A stretch of 64,000 nucleotides of DNA from the NCBI RefSeq assembly GCF_000173735.1, contig NZ_ACCB01000001.1:1-64000 (forward strand), written 5' to 3'. This document shows, piece by piece, positions 37,841 through 46,964 of the stretch. The DNA is from Yersinia aldovae ATCC 35236. Lineage in GTDB: Bacteria; Pseudomonadota; Gammaproteobacteria; Enterobacterales; Enterobacteriaceae. The number at the start of each line of letters is the position of its first letter. Positions within the stretch are counted from its first letter, which is position 1. A program made the translations under genes and the position numbers. The notes beneath the pieces are model-generated. The model was not told the DNA's origin. It saw only the letters and a program-made list of their open reading frames with translations, and searched no databases.

Positions 37841-39772
37841 ATGCGAATTTGGCTCAAGTCTTTTCTGTTGTGCTGTTGTTGGCTGTTGTCTGTCTCATTA
37901 GCGTGGGCCGCTGCAGATTACCAGCAGTGGGTGAATGATATTCAATCTCGTCTCGATAAAACTTCTCAGTTATATCAACAACACAAGAATGATGAAGCCA
38001 GAACCACGGTTCAGATGGCGTATTTTGAGGTGTTTGAAAATCTGGAAGGGCCGATTCGAATCAATATTTCGGCACAAAAAAGTTACCAGATGGAGGCCGC
38101 ATTTGGTGAAATTCGCCGGATGATCGGTGAAGGTAAACCCTCGGCTGAGATTGATAATAAAATTAACTGGCTCAAGGGCGAACTAAACGCCGTGCTGCCG
38201 GTATTAGCTGATGGGCATAAACTCACCGCAGAACAACAGCATACGACTTATGAGAACAGCGATATTGCTGTCTATTGGCAACAGAGTTTTAAAATCATCG
38301 ATGACCTGCTGGCACAGGCTATCAGTGAATATCAAGATGGCAACCTTGCTGCCGCAAGCCAGAGTGTGCAACAAGCCCATTATCAGGGGTTTAAAAACTC
38401 TGAAATGGAGATGTCAGTACGCGGTAATCGTTCCTCACAACTTGCGGCGGCGATTAACCAACAGTTCACCGCACTGATCGATTTGACCCGCAAACCGGGC
38501 CAAATGACCGATGTGGCTTATCAGGTTACCCGCTTGCTACAAACGATTGAAGAGATATTACCGGGCTTACCAACCACTCGTGAACAGCAGCAAGTCAGCG
38601 CAGACCAACCGACAACAAGCCAATCTTCTTTCGCCAGCGATACTGACGTACAACCTAATGCAGACTGGGCCGCGGTTTCCCACAAGATAAACCAGGCCAT
38701 TACTGACGCGATTAGCCAATACCAGCAAGGGCAGACGTCGCCTGCGATGCTGTCGGTACAGGATACGTATTTTGACTTGTTCGAAGCCAGTGGCATGGAA
38801 AACAAAGTGGGTTCGCGTGATGCTGCGTTTAAATCAACCTTAGAAGGGCATTTCACCCGTTTGGTTAGCCTGATGAAAGCGGGGCAACCGGTAGAACAGT
38901 TGCACGTAGAGGCTGTTGCACTGCAAAAAGACCTGTCCAGTGCGGTGGAGATGCTGGGTGAGGGCGATGAAACCGATTGGAGTCTGTTTATCTACAGCCT
39001 GCTTATCATCGTGCGGGAGGGGCTGGAGGCATTGCTAATCGTTGCGGCGATTGTCGCTTATCTGGTTAAAAACAACCATCAGGACAAACTGCCGCTGATC
39101 CGCCAGTCGGTGGTCGTGGCGCTAATTGCGAGTGTGCTGACCGCCGTTGTCTTCCAGTGGCTGTTTGCTAATTCAGGGCAAAGTCGAGAGTTGCTGGAAG
39201 GCTTCACCATGATGATTGCCGTGGTGATGCTGTTCTCAATGAGTTACTGGCTGCTGTCAAAAACTGAAGCGCGCCAATGGAAAGCTTATCTCGAAGGTAA
39301 ATTCTCCAAATCACTCAGCAGTGGGTCAATAGTAGGGCTGTGGCTAACCAGCTTTCTGGCGGTATACCGCGAAGGGGCCGAGACGGTGCTGTTCTATTTG
39401 GCGCTGGTAGGGGATGCCAACAGTACCAGCGGTCACTTGTCGATTCTGGCCGGTTTTGGCATCGGTTGTGTCATCTTGCTGGCCGCATACCTGGTGATGC
39501 GTTTCACCGTGGTCAAACTGCCACTCAAACCCTTCTTTATGTTTACCGGTGGTTTTATGTACCTGATGGCATTTGTGTTCGCCGGTAAAAGTGTCCTTGA
39601 GCTGATTGAGGGTAAACTATTCGAGCCAACGCTACTGCCGTGGGTGCCAGAAATCAGTTGGTTGGGAATTTACCCCTATATAGAAACACTGATTCCACAG
39701 GTGATTTTAGTGATTGCTGCGTTAGTTGCTCTATGGGTAATGCAACGGCGTGGCGATGCTGTAACCGCATAA
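37841..39772 (+). CDS. fetM: FTR1-family iron permease with periplasmic N-terminal domain (FetM-like)
   Basis: A 643-residue protein. A signal peptide (about residues 1-27, ending AWAA) is followed by about 340 residues of helical periplasmic domain with repeated S-Y-Q-x-E/L-x-A-F-like segments. The C-terminal FTR1 permease has seven hydrophobic segments and two R-E-G-x-E iron-binding motifs: R392-E-G-L-E and R510-E-G-A-E. This is the FetM/Cj1658 architecture, which moves iron across the inner membrane together with the P19-type protein next to it. It heads an eight-gene run that matches the campylobacter p19 and E. coli fetMP systems gene for gene. An FNR box precedes it. Yersinia has similar loci, but I assign the symbol by architecture, not by search. 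Confidence 0.9.
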   Translation: MRIWLKSFLLCCCWLLSVSLAWAAADYQQWVNDIQSRLDKTSQLYQQHKNDEARTTVQMAYFEVFENLEGPIRINISAQKSYQMEAAFGEIRRMIGEGKPSAEIDNKINWLKGELNAVLPVLADGHKLTAEQQHTTYENSDIAVYWQQSFKIIDDLLAQAISEYQDGNLAAASQSVQQAHYQGFKNSEMEMSVRGNRSSQLAAAINQQFTALIDLTRKPGQMTDVAYQVTRLLQTIEEILPGLPTTREQQQVSADQPTTSQSSFASDTDVQPNADWAAVSHKINQAITDAISQYQQGQTSPAMLSVQDTYFDLFEASGMENKVGSRDAAFKSTLEGHFTRLVSLMKAGQPVEQLHVEAVALQKDLSSAVEMLGEGDETDWSLFIYSLLIIVREGLEALLIVAAIVAYLVKNNHQDKLPLIRQSVVVALIASVLTAVVFQWLFANSGQSRELLEGFTMMIAVVMLFSMSYWLLSKTEARQWKAYLEGKFSKSLSSGSIVGLWLTSFLAVYREGAETVLFYLALVGDANSTSGHLSILAGFGIGCVILLAAYLVMRFTVVKLPLKPFFMFTGGFMYLMAFVFAGKSVLELIEGKLFEPTLLPWVPEISWLGIYPYIETLIPQVILVIAALVALWVMQRRGDAVTA

Positions 39773-39838
39773 TGACCGGTATGATGCCGGTGTGAATAAC
39801 GACAATGTAATCATAATTGATACCAGAGGGTGTGTTCC

Positions 39839-40366
39839 ATGACGATGAAGAAAACGATTATTGCCAGTAGCATTATTGCCAGCATTTTTGCAGCACCGGC
39901 CGCTTTTGCCTTCAAAGAGTATCCTGCGGGCGAACCTATTAAGATCAATGATATGGAAATCGCTGCCGTCTATTTGCAACCGATCGATATGGAACCGCGT
40001 GGCATGGGCTTGCCTGCGGCGAAAGCGGATATCCATCTGGAAGCGGACATTCATGCGACTGAAGGTAATAAAAATGGCTTTGGGGCCGGTGAATGGATGC
40101 CGTACCTGACTATTGCTTATACGCTAGTGAACACCGATACCGGTGCCAAGCAGGAAGGGACGTTCATGCCGATGGTCGCCAGCGATGGGCCGCACTACGG
40201 GGCAAATATCAAGATGATGGGGGTGGGTAACTATAAAGTGACCTATCACATTAGCGAACCATCGAAAGCGGGTTTGCATCGTCATACCGACAGTGAAACC
40301 GGTGTTGGTCGCTGGTGGAAACCCTTCGATGTGAGCTACGACTTCAAATATGTCGGCTTGAATTGA
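39839..40366 (+). CDS. fetP: Periplasmic P19/FetP-type iron-binding protein
   Basis: A 175-residue periplasmic protein with a signal peptide cleaved after A-F-A (residues about 1-24). The mature protein starts FKEYPAGEPIKINDMEIAAVYLQP, and carries the copper/iron-site residues of the P19 family: M and E in the first strands, D/H in HLEADIHA, and the H-R-H cluster in L-H-R-H-T-D. P19 proteins are dimers that bind Cu(II) and Fe and donate iron to the FTR1 permease. The ATG at 39839 follows GGTGTG-TTCC; an upstream start inside the gap is less likely. A strong terminator follows immediately, so it ends the first part of the operon. Confidence 0.92.
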   Translation: MTMKKTIIASSIIASIFAAPAAFAFKEYPAGEPIKINDMEIAAVYLQPIDMEPRGMGLPAAKADIHLEADIHATEGNKNGFGAGEWMPYLTIAYTLVNTDTGAKQEGTFMPMVASDGPHYGANIKMMGVGNYKVTYHISEPSKAGLHRHTDSETGVGRWWKPFDVSYDFKYVGLN

Positions 40367-40373
40367 TAATGAG

Positions 40374-40409
40374 AACCGCGATGACTGACACCGTGATCGC
40401 GGTTTTTTT
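40374..40409 (+). terminator. Intra-operon terminator after fetP
   Basis: AACCGCGAT (40374-40382) pairs perfectly with ATCGCGGTT (40396-40404), a 9-pair GC-rich stem with a 13-base loop, followed by seven Ts. It lies between fetP and the next fet gene, so it should lower expression of the downstream genes relative to fetMP, or make them depend on another promoter. Confidence 0.85.
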
Positions 40410-40498
40410 CATGATGCATCGTTGTAGACTGAACAGCAGTAAAAGAGTGGTTATTCTCGACACTATGTAAATATGACAGCTATACCCAAGGTGGGCTA

Positions 40499-41899
40499 AT
40501 GAGCTATTTTTTTGTCTCCGTACTGCAAGCCTTTTTACCTGTGGCATTGCTATTAGGGTTAAATTGGGCAACCCGGCCAGCGCCTGCGCTGAATCGTGTG
40601 GTATGGATAACCCTGGTGATGGTCGTCTTGGGGATTTGGGCCGGTACTTATTATCCTAAATCACAACAATTGCAGTTGGCATTGGCAGGAATTCAAATTC
40701 TGTCACTGTTGTTATTCTTCCTCAGTCAATTTATTCGCCGCGTGTCATTAGGCTATTTCTGGCAGGCGTTGTTGGTATTCGGTGCCGCATTCAATTGGGG
40801 CAATAACCCGAATTTAGGCGCTTTCACCAATACCCATGTCGTGAATACTGATTTATTGCTCAATCTGGCGGCGACTATCGTGGCGTTTGGTTGGGTTGTG
40901 TTCTGTTCGGTGCTCTTGCTGATGATGATTCGGCAACTGCCCCGTTGCCGTTGGCCACTGTTGACGATATTAACCCTGTTGTTGATTCTACCGCTCAGTG
41001 GCGATGCCATTCTGTTATTAATGAAGTTACAGGTGGTGGCCCTAACCAAATCGTTGCTGAGCTATGTGGCACTCGTGACCAATGGGCATCGCTGGCTGAA
41101 CTACATTTGTGCATTGCTACTGGCTCTCACAACACTCTGTTATTTGCAACCTCTGCGCTATGCCCACCATATTGTCAGTAAGGCATCAGAGGCTATTGCT
41201 CAACGTAAAGCACTGGCCAATTACCGCAATGTGCGGCGGATTTGGCGCTTGTCAATTTTTGCCGTGGTTGTCGTGGCCGCCAGCCAACTCTATTGGGATA
41301 AAGTGGCCTCTCAGCCGCCACAATTATCAGAAGCCCTACCCGTCACGCTATCTGCTGATGGCTTGGTTCATATTCCGGTAGAGCAAGTGCGTGATGGGAA
41401 GTTGCATCGTTTTGTTTGGGTGGCAGATGATGGTAAGGCGGTGCGCTTTTTTATCATTAACCGCTATCCGGACCGCTTGCGCCTTAGTGTGGTTTTTGAC
41501 GCCTGTCTGCTGTGCGGTGATCAGGGCTATGTGATGGAAGGTAATCAGGTCATTTGTGTGGCCTGCGCGGTACATATCTTTATTCCGTCCATTGGTAAGG
41601 CTGGCGGCTGTAACCCGATCCCGCTGGAGGGGTGGAAAAGTGATGACCGGGAGCTGGTTATCCCCAAAGCATCGTTGACCGCAGGGGTTAATTACTTCAC
41701 CACCGTGGTAAAGCTGGATGTCATTGATCCGGTTGATAAGAGCCACCTGACGAATGAAAACGCTGAGCATAAGTACAGTTATGGTGGCAAAACCTATTTC
41801 TTCTCCTCAGAGGCCAACTACAACCGTTTCCGCGATCATCCAGAGCAGTTTGTCACCCCGGTTGCTGATGAAAACGATCAGCCGCAGGAGAACCCATAA
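40499..41899 (+). CDS. DUF2318 membrane protein with Cys clusters
   Basis: A 466-residue inner-membrane protein of the DUF2318 type found in fetMP/p19 loci. Roughly seven N-terminal hydrophobic segments are followed after about residue 260 by a periplasmic domain. That domain has F-D-A-C-L-L-C-G and, 12 residues on, V-I-C-V-A-C-A, then a G-G-C-N-P-I-P-L segment: four to five cysteines likely to bind iron or a heme/Fe-S centre. Its C-terminus has KYSYGGKTYFFSSEAN, a YHS-like metal-binding domain. It may accept or reduce iron for the permease. AAGGTGGGC precedes the ATG. The next gene starts two bases after its stop. Confidence 0.88.
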   Translation: MSYFFVSVLQAFLPVALLLGLNWATRPAPALNRVVWITLVMVVLGIWAGTYYPKSQQLQLALAGIQILSLLLFFLSQFIRRVSLGYFWQALLVFGAAFNWGNNPNLGAFTNTHVVNTDLLLNLAATIVAFGWVVFCSVLLLMMIRQLPRCRWPLLTILTLLLILPLSGDAILLLMKLQVVALTKSLLSYVALVTNGHRWLNYICALLLALTTLCYLQPLRYAHHIVSKASEAIAQRKALANYRNVRRIWRLSIFAVVVVAASQLYWDKVASQPPQLSEALPVTLSADGLVHIPVEQVRDGKLHRFVWVADDGKAVRFFIINRYPDRLRLSVVFDACLLCGDQGYVMEGNQVICVACAVHIFIPSIGKAGGCNPIPLEGWKSDDRELVIPKASLTAGVNYFTTVVKLDVIDPVDKSHLTNENAEHKYSYGGKTYFFSSEANYNRFRDHPEQFVTPVADENDQPQENP

Positions 41900-41901
41900 T
41901 T

Positions 41902-43194
41902 ATGCTGTGGCGCATGTTGAAGCAGTCTTGGTTTCGTAATGTTCGGCGCAAATCACTGGCGGTATTCACGGTGTTCCTTGCCGCGGGGCTAATCTCTTCG
42001 CTGCTGGCGGTGTCAATTGATATCGGCGATAAAATGTCCCGTGAGCTGAAATCATACGGAGCCAATATCCTGATAGAACCCGCCGGTCAGGTGGCAATAC
42101 CTTCATTGTTTGGCGAACGGAGTAACCCTCTGGCAGGGCAAGATTTTATTGATCAAACTGAGTTACCCAACATTAAAGATATTTTTTGGCGTAACAATAT
42201 TGTTGGTTTCGCCCCACTTTTGAGTGGCGAGACAGAAACGAATGGCCATGTGATTTCGCTGCTGGGGACATACTTTAATCAGCCGGTAGATGTGCCTGAT
42301 GAAGAGGATTACCACACCGGTCAGCAGATTATTAGCCCGTACTGGCAAGTGAGTGGTGATTGGCCACAAGAGCCGGTCAAAGCAGATGCCAGCGAGGTTC
42401 AGGCGCTGTTAGGTAAACAACTGGCGCAGCAAACCGGCTGGAAAATAGGTGATGAACTGCATCTTAAGGGCGTATCTGGCCCGTTGACGGTGAAAATCAG
42501 TGGAATACTCAGCAGCGGTGGTGAAGAGGAAGGGCGTTTGGTGATGCCACTGACTGCGGTGCAATCGTTGCTGGGGCTGGCGGGGAAAGTTCAGGCGGTG
42601 CGCGTCTCGGCGCTGACAGTGCCGGAAAACGAGTTATCACGCAAAGCGCGTGAGAATCTTGAGTCGCTCAACGCCGAAGAGTACGACCTGTGGTATTGCA
42701 CCGCCTATGTGTCCTCCATCGCCCATCAATTGGAAGAGGCGATTTCAGGTTCGGTGGTTCGTCCAATCTGGCAGGTTGCTGCATCTGAGGGGGTAGTGAT
42801 TGAGAAGATACAGTTGTTACTGGCGGTGGTGACACTGGCGGCATTGATTGCGGCGGCAATGGGAATTGCGTCATTGATGACCAGTACCATTATGGAGCGG
42901 GCCAAAGAGATTGGTCTGATGAAAGCGTTAGGTGCCCGTCAGTGGCAGATCCTCATGCTGTTCTATCTGGAGGCGGCGATCAGTGGGCTTATTGGTGGAT
43001 TAGCCGGTTGTCTGGCGGGCTGGGGGCTGGCAAAAACGATCGGCCTGATGCTATTTGGTGCGCCACTCAGTTTTGCCTGGATGGTGGTGCCGTGTGTTTT
43101 AGTGCTATCGGTATTGATTGCGGTTATTGGGACGTGGTTCCCGGCACGGCGTATAGCCCGACTGTATCCGGTGGAGGTACTTTATGGCCGCTAA
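41902..43194 (+). CDS. ABC transporter permease, FtsX/MacB type (first of pair)
   Basis: A 430-residue permease with an N-terminal membrane helix (VRRKSLAVFTVFLAAGLISSLLA), a large periplasmic MacB-like domain, and three C-terminal helices with the GLMKALGARQWQILMLFYLEA coupling segment. This four-helix FtsX topology is used for mechanotransmission rather than transport of solutes across the membrane. It corresponds to Cj1661-type proteins of p19 loci. It starts two bases after the DUF2318 stop and overlaps the following permease by 11 bases, so expression is coupled. The substrate is unknown; participation in iron uptake is inferred from location. Confidence 0.92.
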   Translation: MLWRMLKQSWFRNVRRKSLAVFTVFLAAGLISSLLAVSIDIGDKMSRELKSYGANILIEPAGQVAIPSLFGERSNPLAGQDFIDQTELPNIKDIFWRNNIVGFAPLLSGETETNGHVISLLGTYFNQPVDVPDEEDYHTGQQIISPYWQVSGDWPQEPVKADASEVQALLGKQLAQQTGWKIGDELHLKGVSGPLTVKISGILSSGGEEEGRLVMPLTAVQSLLGLAGKVQAVRVSALTVPENELSRKARENLESLNAEEYDLWYCTAYVSSIAHQLEEAISGSVVRPIWQVAASEGVVIEKIQLLLAVVTLAALIAAAMGIASLMTSTIMERAKEIGLMKALGARQWQILMLFYLEAAISGLIGGLAGCLAGWGLAKTIGLMLFGAPLSFAWMVVPCVLVLSVLIAVIGTWFPARRIARLYPVEVLYGR

Positions 43195-44355
43195 TAGCAA
43201 AATTGTTACTGCCAGACCCTCTCGGCGTAAAGGCAGTGATGGCATGTTTTGGCGGCTGGTGCTGCGGGCACTGCGCCTGCGTATGCAGCGGGTTAGTGTG
43301 GTATTTGCGGCGCTGACCGTCGGTGCTGCCATTGTCACGGCGATGTCGGCAGTTTATTTCGATATCAATGCCAAAATGAGCCAAGAACTACGTACTTTTG
43401 GTGCAAACTTTTACATCGGCCCTGGGCATGGCAGCACCCTCGAACAAAAAACATTTCAACCCATCATTGATGTGGCCCCACAAGGGCTAATCAATGCTTC
43501 CAGCCCTTATATTTATGGCATGGCGCGCACCGAACTGGAAAAAGTGGTGTTAATGGGGTGTGGTTTGAATCCTTACAACGGCTGGTTCCTTATTGGCAGG
43601 TGAGCGGCAATTGGATTGGGGTCAGTTTTGATGATCGCAATGCGATGATAGGCGTCAAGCTCGCGGAACGTTTGCACGTTAAAGTGGGTGATACCATTAC
43701 TTTAGTCGGTGAAGGTACCCGTCAACGGCTGCAAATAAAGGGTATTGTTGAGGCCGGAGACGCGACCGATAACATGCTTATTGTCAATTTAGATTTAGCG
43801 CAAAAATGGCTTAACCAACCAGGTCGCATCAGCAATGCGTTGCTCAGTGTCAGCAACGATGTGGGGCAAGTTGAAACCTTCGCCAGTCACTTGCGTGAAC
43901 AATATCCGGATCTCGAAATCAGGCCGATTCGTAAGGTATCAGCCTCTGAAGGTCAGGTTCTCGACAAGATCAAAGGTTTGATGGGGCTGGTTTCGGTGGT
44001 GATCCTCGTGCTGTCATCCTTGTGTGTCAATACCACGCTGATGGCCATTGTCGCTGAGCGTTCGAAAGAATTTGCCCTGCAAAAAGCCCTCGGAGCCAGT
44101 GGGCGGGATATTATTCGGCAAATACTGACAGAGACACTGATTATTTCGTTGGCCGCCGCCGTGAGCGGTGCCTTGTTAGGTTACGTGTTGGCGCAAGTGT
44201 TGGGGCAGGCGGTATTCAGTGCTGCAATTGCGTTACGCGCACCGGTATTACCCTTGACGCTGGTATTGTCGCTGTTAGTGGCCGCAGTCGCGGCGATTGT
44301 ACCCACCCGTCGGGCTATTCATATTGAACCTGCTAAAGTCCTGAAAGGAGAGTAG
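43184..44355 (+). pseudogene. ABC transporter permease, FtsX/MacB type (second of pair), frameshifted
   Basis: The partner permease, 390 residues when corrected. The first frame (43184-43603) carries the first helix and part of the periplasmic domain. One extra G in GGGG at 43555-43558 joins ...VVLMG to VWFESLQRLVPYWQVSGNWIGV, exactly as in the parallel region of the first permease (ISPYWQVSGDW). The rest includes EFALQKALGASGRDIIRQILTE and three helices. As written it lacks an intact product, which would disable the transporter; a base-calling error is likely given the pattern across the window. It ends three bases before the ATPase start. Confidence 0.88.
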
Positions 44356-44358
44356 TAA

Positions 44359-45072
44359 ATGACATCTTCAGCAACACCGGGGCGGCCTGAATATATTCGC
44401 GATGCTGTTATTGAAACCCGGCATTTATATAAGCGCTTCGGGCAGGTAACCGCGCTAGATGATATTAATATCTGCATCAAGCGTGGTGAGTTTGTGGCGA
44501 TTATGGGCGCATCTGGCTCGGGTAAAACCACCCTGATGAATATCCTTACCTGTCTGGATACGGCAACCGAGGGTCAGGTATTGCTCGATGGTATCGATGC
44601 TGCGCGGCTGGATGAAGAGGGGCGCCGGCAGTTTCGCGCCGATAAAATCGGGTTGGTTTTCCAGCAGTTTCACCTCATTCCTTATCTGACGGCACTAGAA
44701 AATATCATGTTGGCGCAGCATTATCACAGTGTGGTTGATGAAGACGCCGCCCGACAGGTGCTGGAACAGGTGGGGATGACGCCACGTATGGGGCACCTAC
44801 CCAGTCAGCTTTCGGGCGGTGAACAGCAGCGGGTCTGTATCGCACGGGCGTTGGTTAATCAGCCGCCGATTATTTTTGCCGATGAGCCGACCGGTAACCT
44901 TGATGAAGAGAACGAACAGCGGGTGTTGGATTTGTTAAATCATATCCACCAACAGGGTAGAACCATTGTCATGGTGACCCATAATCCGGATTTAGGTTGT
45001 ATAGCAGATAGGGTTATCCGCTTGCAACACGGCAAATATCTAAATGAAGAGAGTCGTCATCATGTGGCGTAA
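44359..45072 (+). CDS. ABC transporter ATPase (MacB/LolD-type) of fet operon
   Basis: A 237-residue ATPase that would drive the two FtsX-type permeases. Walker A is G-A-S-G-S-G-K-T-T (about residues 51-59), the signature is L-S-G-G-E-Q-Q-R-V, Walker B is I-I-F-A-D-E-P-T-G and the H-loop is M-V-T-H-N. The MacB/LolD branch is recognised by these and by the FQQFHLIPYLTALENI block. It begins three bases after the permease and overlaps the next gene by 11 bases. It corresponds to the Cj1663-type protein of p19 loci. Function in periplasmic iron release is inference from family context. Confidence 0.93.
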   Translation: MTSSATPGRPEYIRDAVIETRHLYKRFGQVTALDDINICIKRGEFVAIMGASGSGKTTLMNILTCLDTATEGQVLLDGIDAARLDEEGRRQFRADKIGLVFQQFHLIPYLTALENIMLAQHYHSVVDEDAARQVLEQVGMTPRMGHLPSQLSGGEQQRVCIARALVNQPPIIFADEPTGNLDEENEQRVLDLLNHIHQQGRTIVMVTHNPDLGCIADRVIRLQHGKYLNEESRHHVA

Positions 45073-45559
45073 TCTATTGAAAATGCTCAGTATGGGTGGT
45101 TTGTTATTGTTGCTCAGTGCTTGTAAGCAAGAAGAGGTTGCCGTAGGTGAGGCGGCACCACAGCTGGCTGCTTATGACCTGCAAGGAAAACCTGTTGCGC
45201 TTGAACAATGGAAAGGTAAGCCGGTGTATCTTAATTTTTGGTCTGCCAGTTGCGGTGGCTGTCTGGCTGAAATGGCAACACTGGATAAGTTGAGTAAGGA
45301 ATATCAAGGCAGTGTGGTGGTGGTGGCAATCAACACCGATCCGCAACAAGTGGATATCAACCCGGTATTGGCACAGCGCAATATCAGTTATCCAGTGATT
45401 CGCGATCAATTGGGAATTACCCAAGAGCGTTATCAGGTAATTGGTACGCCTACCTCTTTCATGATAGACCCTAACGGTAAGGTCACCGAATTACATCAGG
45501 GATCGCGTGACGAGCAGGCGCTGACAGCTTCGTTTAAACAGTGGGTTGCAGGTGCATAA
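45062..45559 (+). CDS. TlpA/ResA-like thioredoxin lipoprotein
   Basis: A 165-residue periplasmic thiol-disulfide protein anchored as a lipoprotein: the lipobox L-L-L-S-A-C ends a 20-residue hydrophobic leader. The TlpA/AhpC-like domain follows with S-A-S-C-G-G-C as the CxxC motif and the cis-Pro in I-G-T-P-T-S-F-M-I. It corresponds to Cj1665-type thioredoxins of p19 loci and could keep the cysteines of the DUF2318 protein reduced. I start at the ATG at 45062, which gives a proper lipoprotein signal; an ATG 18 bases upstream is possible. It shares one base with the cytochrome gene (TAATG). Confidence 0.9.
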   Translation: MWRNLLKMLSMGGLLLLLSACKQEEVAVGEAAPQLAAYDLQGKPVALEQWKGKPVYLNFWSASCGGCLAEMATLDKLSKEYQGSVVVVAINTDPQQVDINPVLAQRNISYPVIRDQLGITQERYQVIGTPTSFMIDPNGKVTELHQGSRDEQALTASFKQWVAGA

Positions 45560-45861
45560 TGAAAGTATTGCTGCTAGCGGCAAGTCTGGTGGTATTTAAT
45601 GCAACAGCACAAACCGCTGCTGACGGTGAGCATATTTACCAACAAACCTGCTCAAGCTGTCACGGGCGTTCAGCTAACAGAAAAGGCTTGGACAAAGCGC
45701 CGCCGCTAATATCCTTATCCCGTGATGAGGTGGTCAGTGGCCTGACGGAGAGACGCGATGGTAAAATTATCGGCAGGGGCAATAAAGCCAAAGCTCATTT
45801 GAGCGATGAAGATATTCAAAAGTTGGCTGATCATATTGAGAGTTTAAAAAAACGATTATAA
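45559..45861 (+). CDS. Small periplasmic cytochrome c
   Basis: A 100-residue class I cytochrome c with an N-terminal signal peptide (about residues 1-18). One heme site, C-S-S-C-H, lies at about residues 30-34; a distal Met ligand is not obvious, since the later part reads ISLSRDEVVSGLTERRDG. The C-terminal helix DIQKLADHIESL fits. As the last gene of the fet run it may pass electrons for iron oxidation or reduction at the periplasmic site, as proposed for similar loci. Start codon overlaps the thioredoxin stop (TAATG). No terminator follows closely; a short inverted repeat lies near 45915-45935. Confidence 0.88.
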   Translation: MKVLLLAASLVVFNATAQTAADGEHIYQQTCSSCHGRSANRKGLDKAPPLISLSRDEVVSGLTERRDGKIIGRGNKAKAHLSDEDIQKLADHIESLKKRL

Positions 45862-45993
45862 AAAGCAGCCAAGTCCATAATGCCGGCCCTTTTAACGCGA
45901 TAGGCTTATGATTTAATAGCTAAAATTAGCTGTATTTCTTATAGGCATTGTTTGAATGGCACACTTCAAATTAGAGTATTAATGCTGTATTAT

Positions 45994-46016
45994 ATGTTGC
46001 ATATAAAATGCATCTT
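45994..46016. promoter_or_regulatory. NsrR-like operator upstream of tehB
   Basis: A 23-base inverted repeat in the 11-1-11 NsrR layout. The right half AAATGCATCTT is identical to the consensus AAATRCATCTT; the left half ATGTTGCATAT matches AAGATGYATTT at 8 of 11. It overlaps or abuts a TATTAT -10-like element and lies 23 bases before the tehB ATG. NsrR represses nitric-oxide-response genes. Confidence 0.6.
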
Positions 46017-46039
46017 TAGTTTATTTGAGGAATCTCAGC

Positions 46040-46909
46040 ATGGAAAACAACTCAGCGCTGCTTTGTTATAAGACATTACCGGTCTGGCACAGTGCTAACG
46101 TGCCGACGATGTTTCGGGAGAAACACAATACCAAAGCCGGTACTTGGGCCAAATTGACCATTTTGAGTGGGGAGATGGACTTCCTTATTCTGGATGAAAC
46201 AGGTAATACTCTGGAAAGACATACTTTCACCAACGAACAGCAACCTCCGTTTATTGAGCCACAAGTCTGGCATCGCATAGCCGCCTGTTCAGATGATCTG
46301 CAATGCCAGCTAAGTTTTTATTGCACCGTGGAAGATTTCTATCATAAAAAATATAATCTAACACCAACACATTCCGAAGTGATTGCAGCCGTGAAAGCGG
46401 TTAATCCCGGTAAAGCACTGGATTTAGGCTGCGGTTCAGGGCGAAATTCACTGTATCTGAATTTATTGGGTTTTGATGTGACTGCGGTGGATAAAAATAG
46501 TGACAGTATTAGCAGCTTACAGCAGATCATTGAGCGGGAAGAGCTGAAAAATATTACCGCTAATATTTACAATATCAATGATGCTGTTTTGGCGCAACGC
46601 TACGATTTCATTCTTTCAACCGTGGTACTGATGTTCCTACAGCCGGAAAGAATCCCACATATTATCAATGACATGCAGGGGTGTACTTTGTCTGGCGGCT
46701 ATAATCTGATTATCTCTGCCATGTCGACGGATGATTTCCCATGCACGGTTCCTTTCTCCTTTACTCTCCAGTCAGGGGAGTTGAAACAATATTATAAAGA
46801 TTGGGAAATTATTAAATATAACGAGGACGTAGGGCAGTTACATAAAACCGATGCCGAAGGTAATCGTATAAAACTGCGTTTTGCGACCTTGCTGGCTAAA
46901 AAACCGTAA
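46040..46909 (+). CDS. tehB: TehB-type SAM-dependent methyltransferase with DUF1971 domain
   Basis: A 289-residue two-domain protein. Residues about 1-90 form a DUF1971 (YeaR/TehB cupin-like) domain with KAGTWAKLTILSGEMDFL and PQVWHRI. The C-terminal TehB methyltransferase has the SAM-binding L-D-L-G-C-G-S-G-R-N-S motif at about residue 134 and VTAVDKNSDS. The two-domain form is the one seen in Haemophilus TehB, which confers tellurite and oxidative-stress resistance by SAM-dependent methylation. ATG 46040 follows TTGAGGAA. Only tehB is present; no tehA is adjacent. An NsrR-like operator just upstream predicts induction by nitric oxide. It converges on a LysR gene. Confidence 0.9.
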   Translation: MENNSALLCYKTLPVWHSANVPTMFREKHNTKAGTWAKLTILSGEMDFLILDETGNTLERHTFTNEQQPPFIEPQVWHRIAACSDDLQCQLSFYCTVEDFYHKKYNLTPTHSEVIAAVKAVNPGKALDLGCGSGRNSLYLNLLGFDVTAVDKNSDSISSLQQIIEREELKNITANIYNINDAVLAQRYDFILSTVVLMFLQPERIPHIINDMQGCTLSGGYNLIISAMSTDDFPCTVPFSFTLQSGELKQYYKDWEIIKYNEDVGQLHKTDAEGNRIKLRFATLLAKKP

Positions 46910-46964
46910 TTGTAGTGACGTATCCAATTTGCTGTTCACTATTCCATGCGAACCCGCTGATGAT

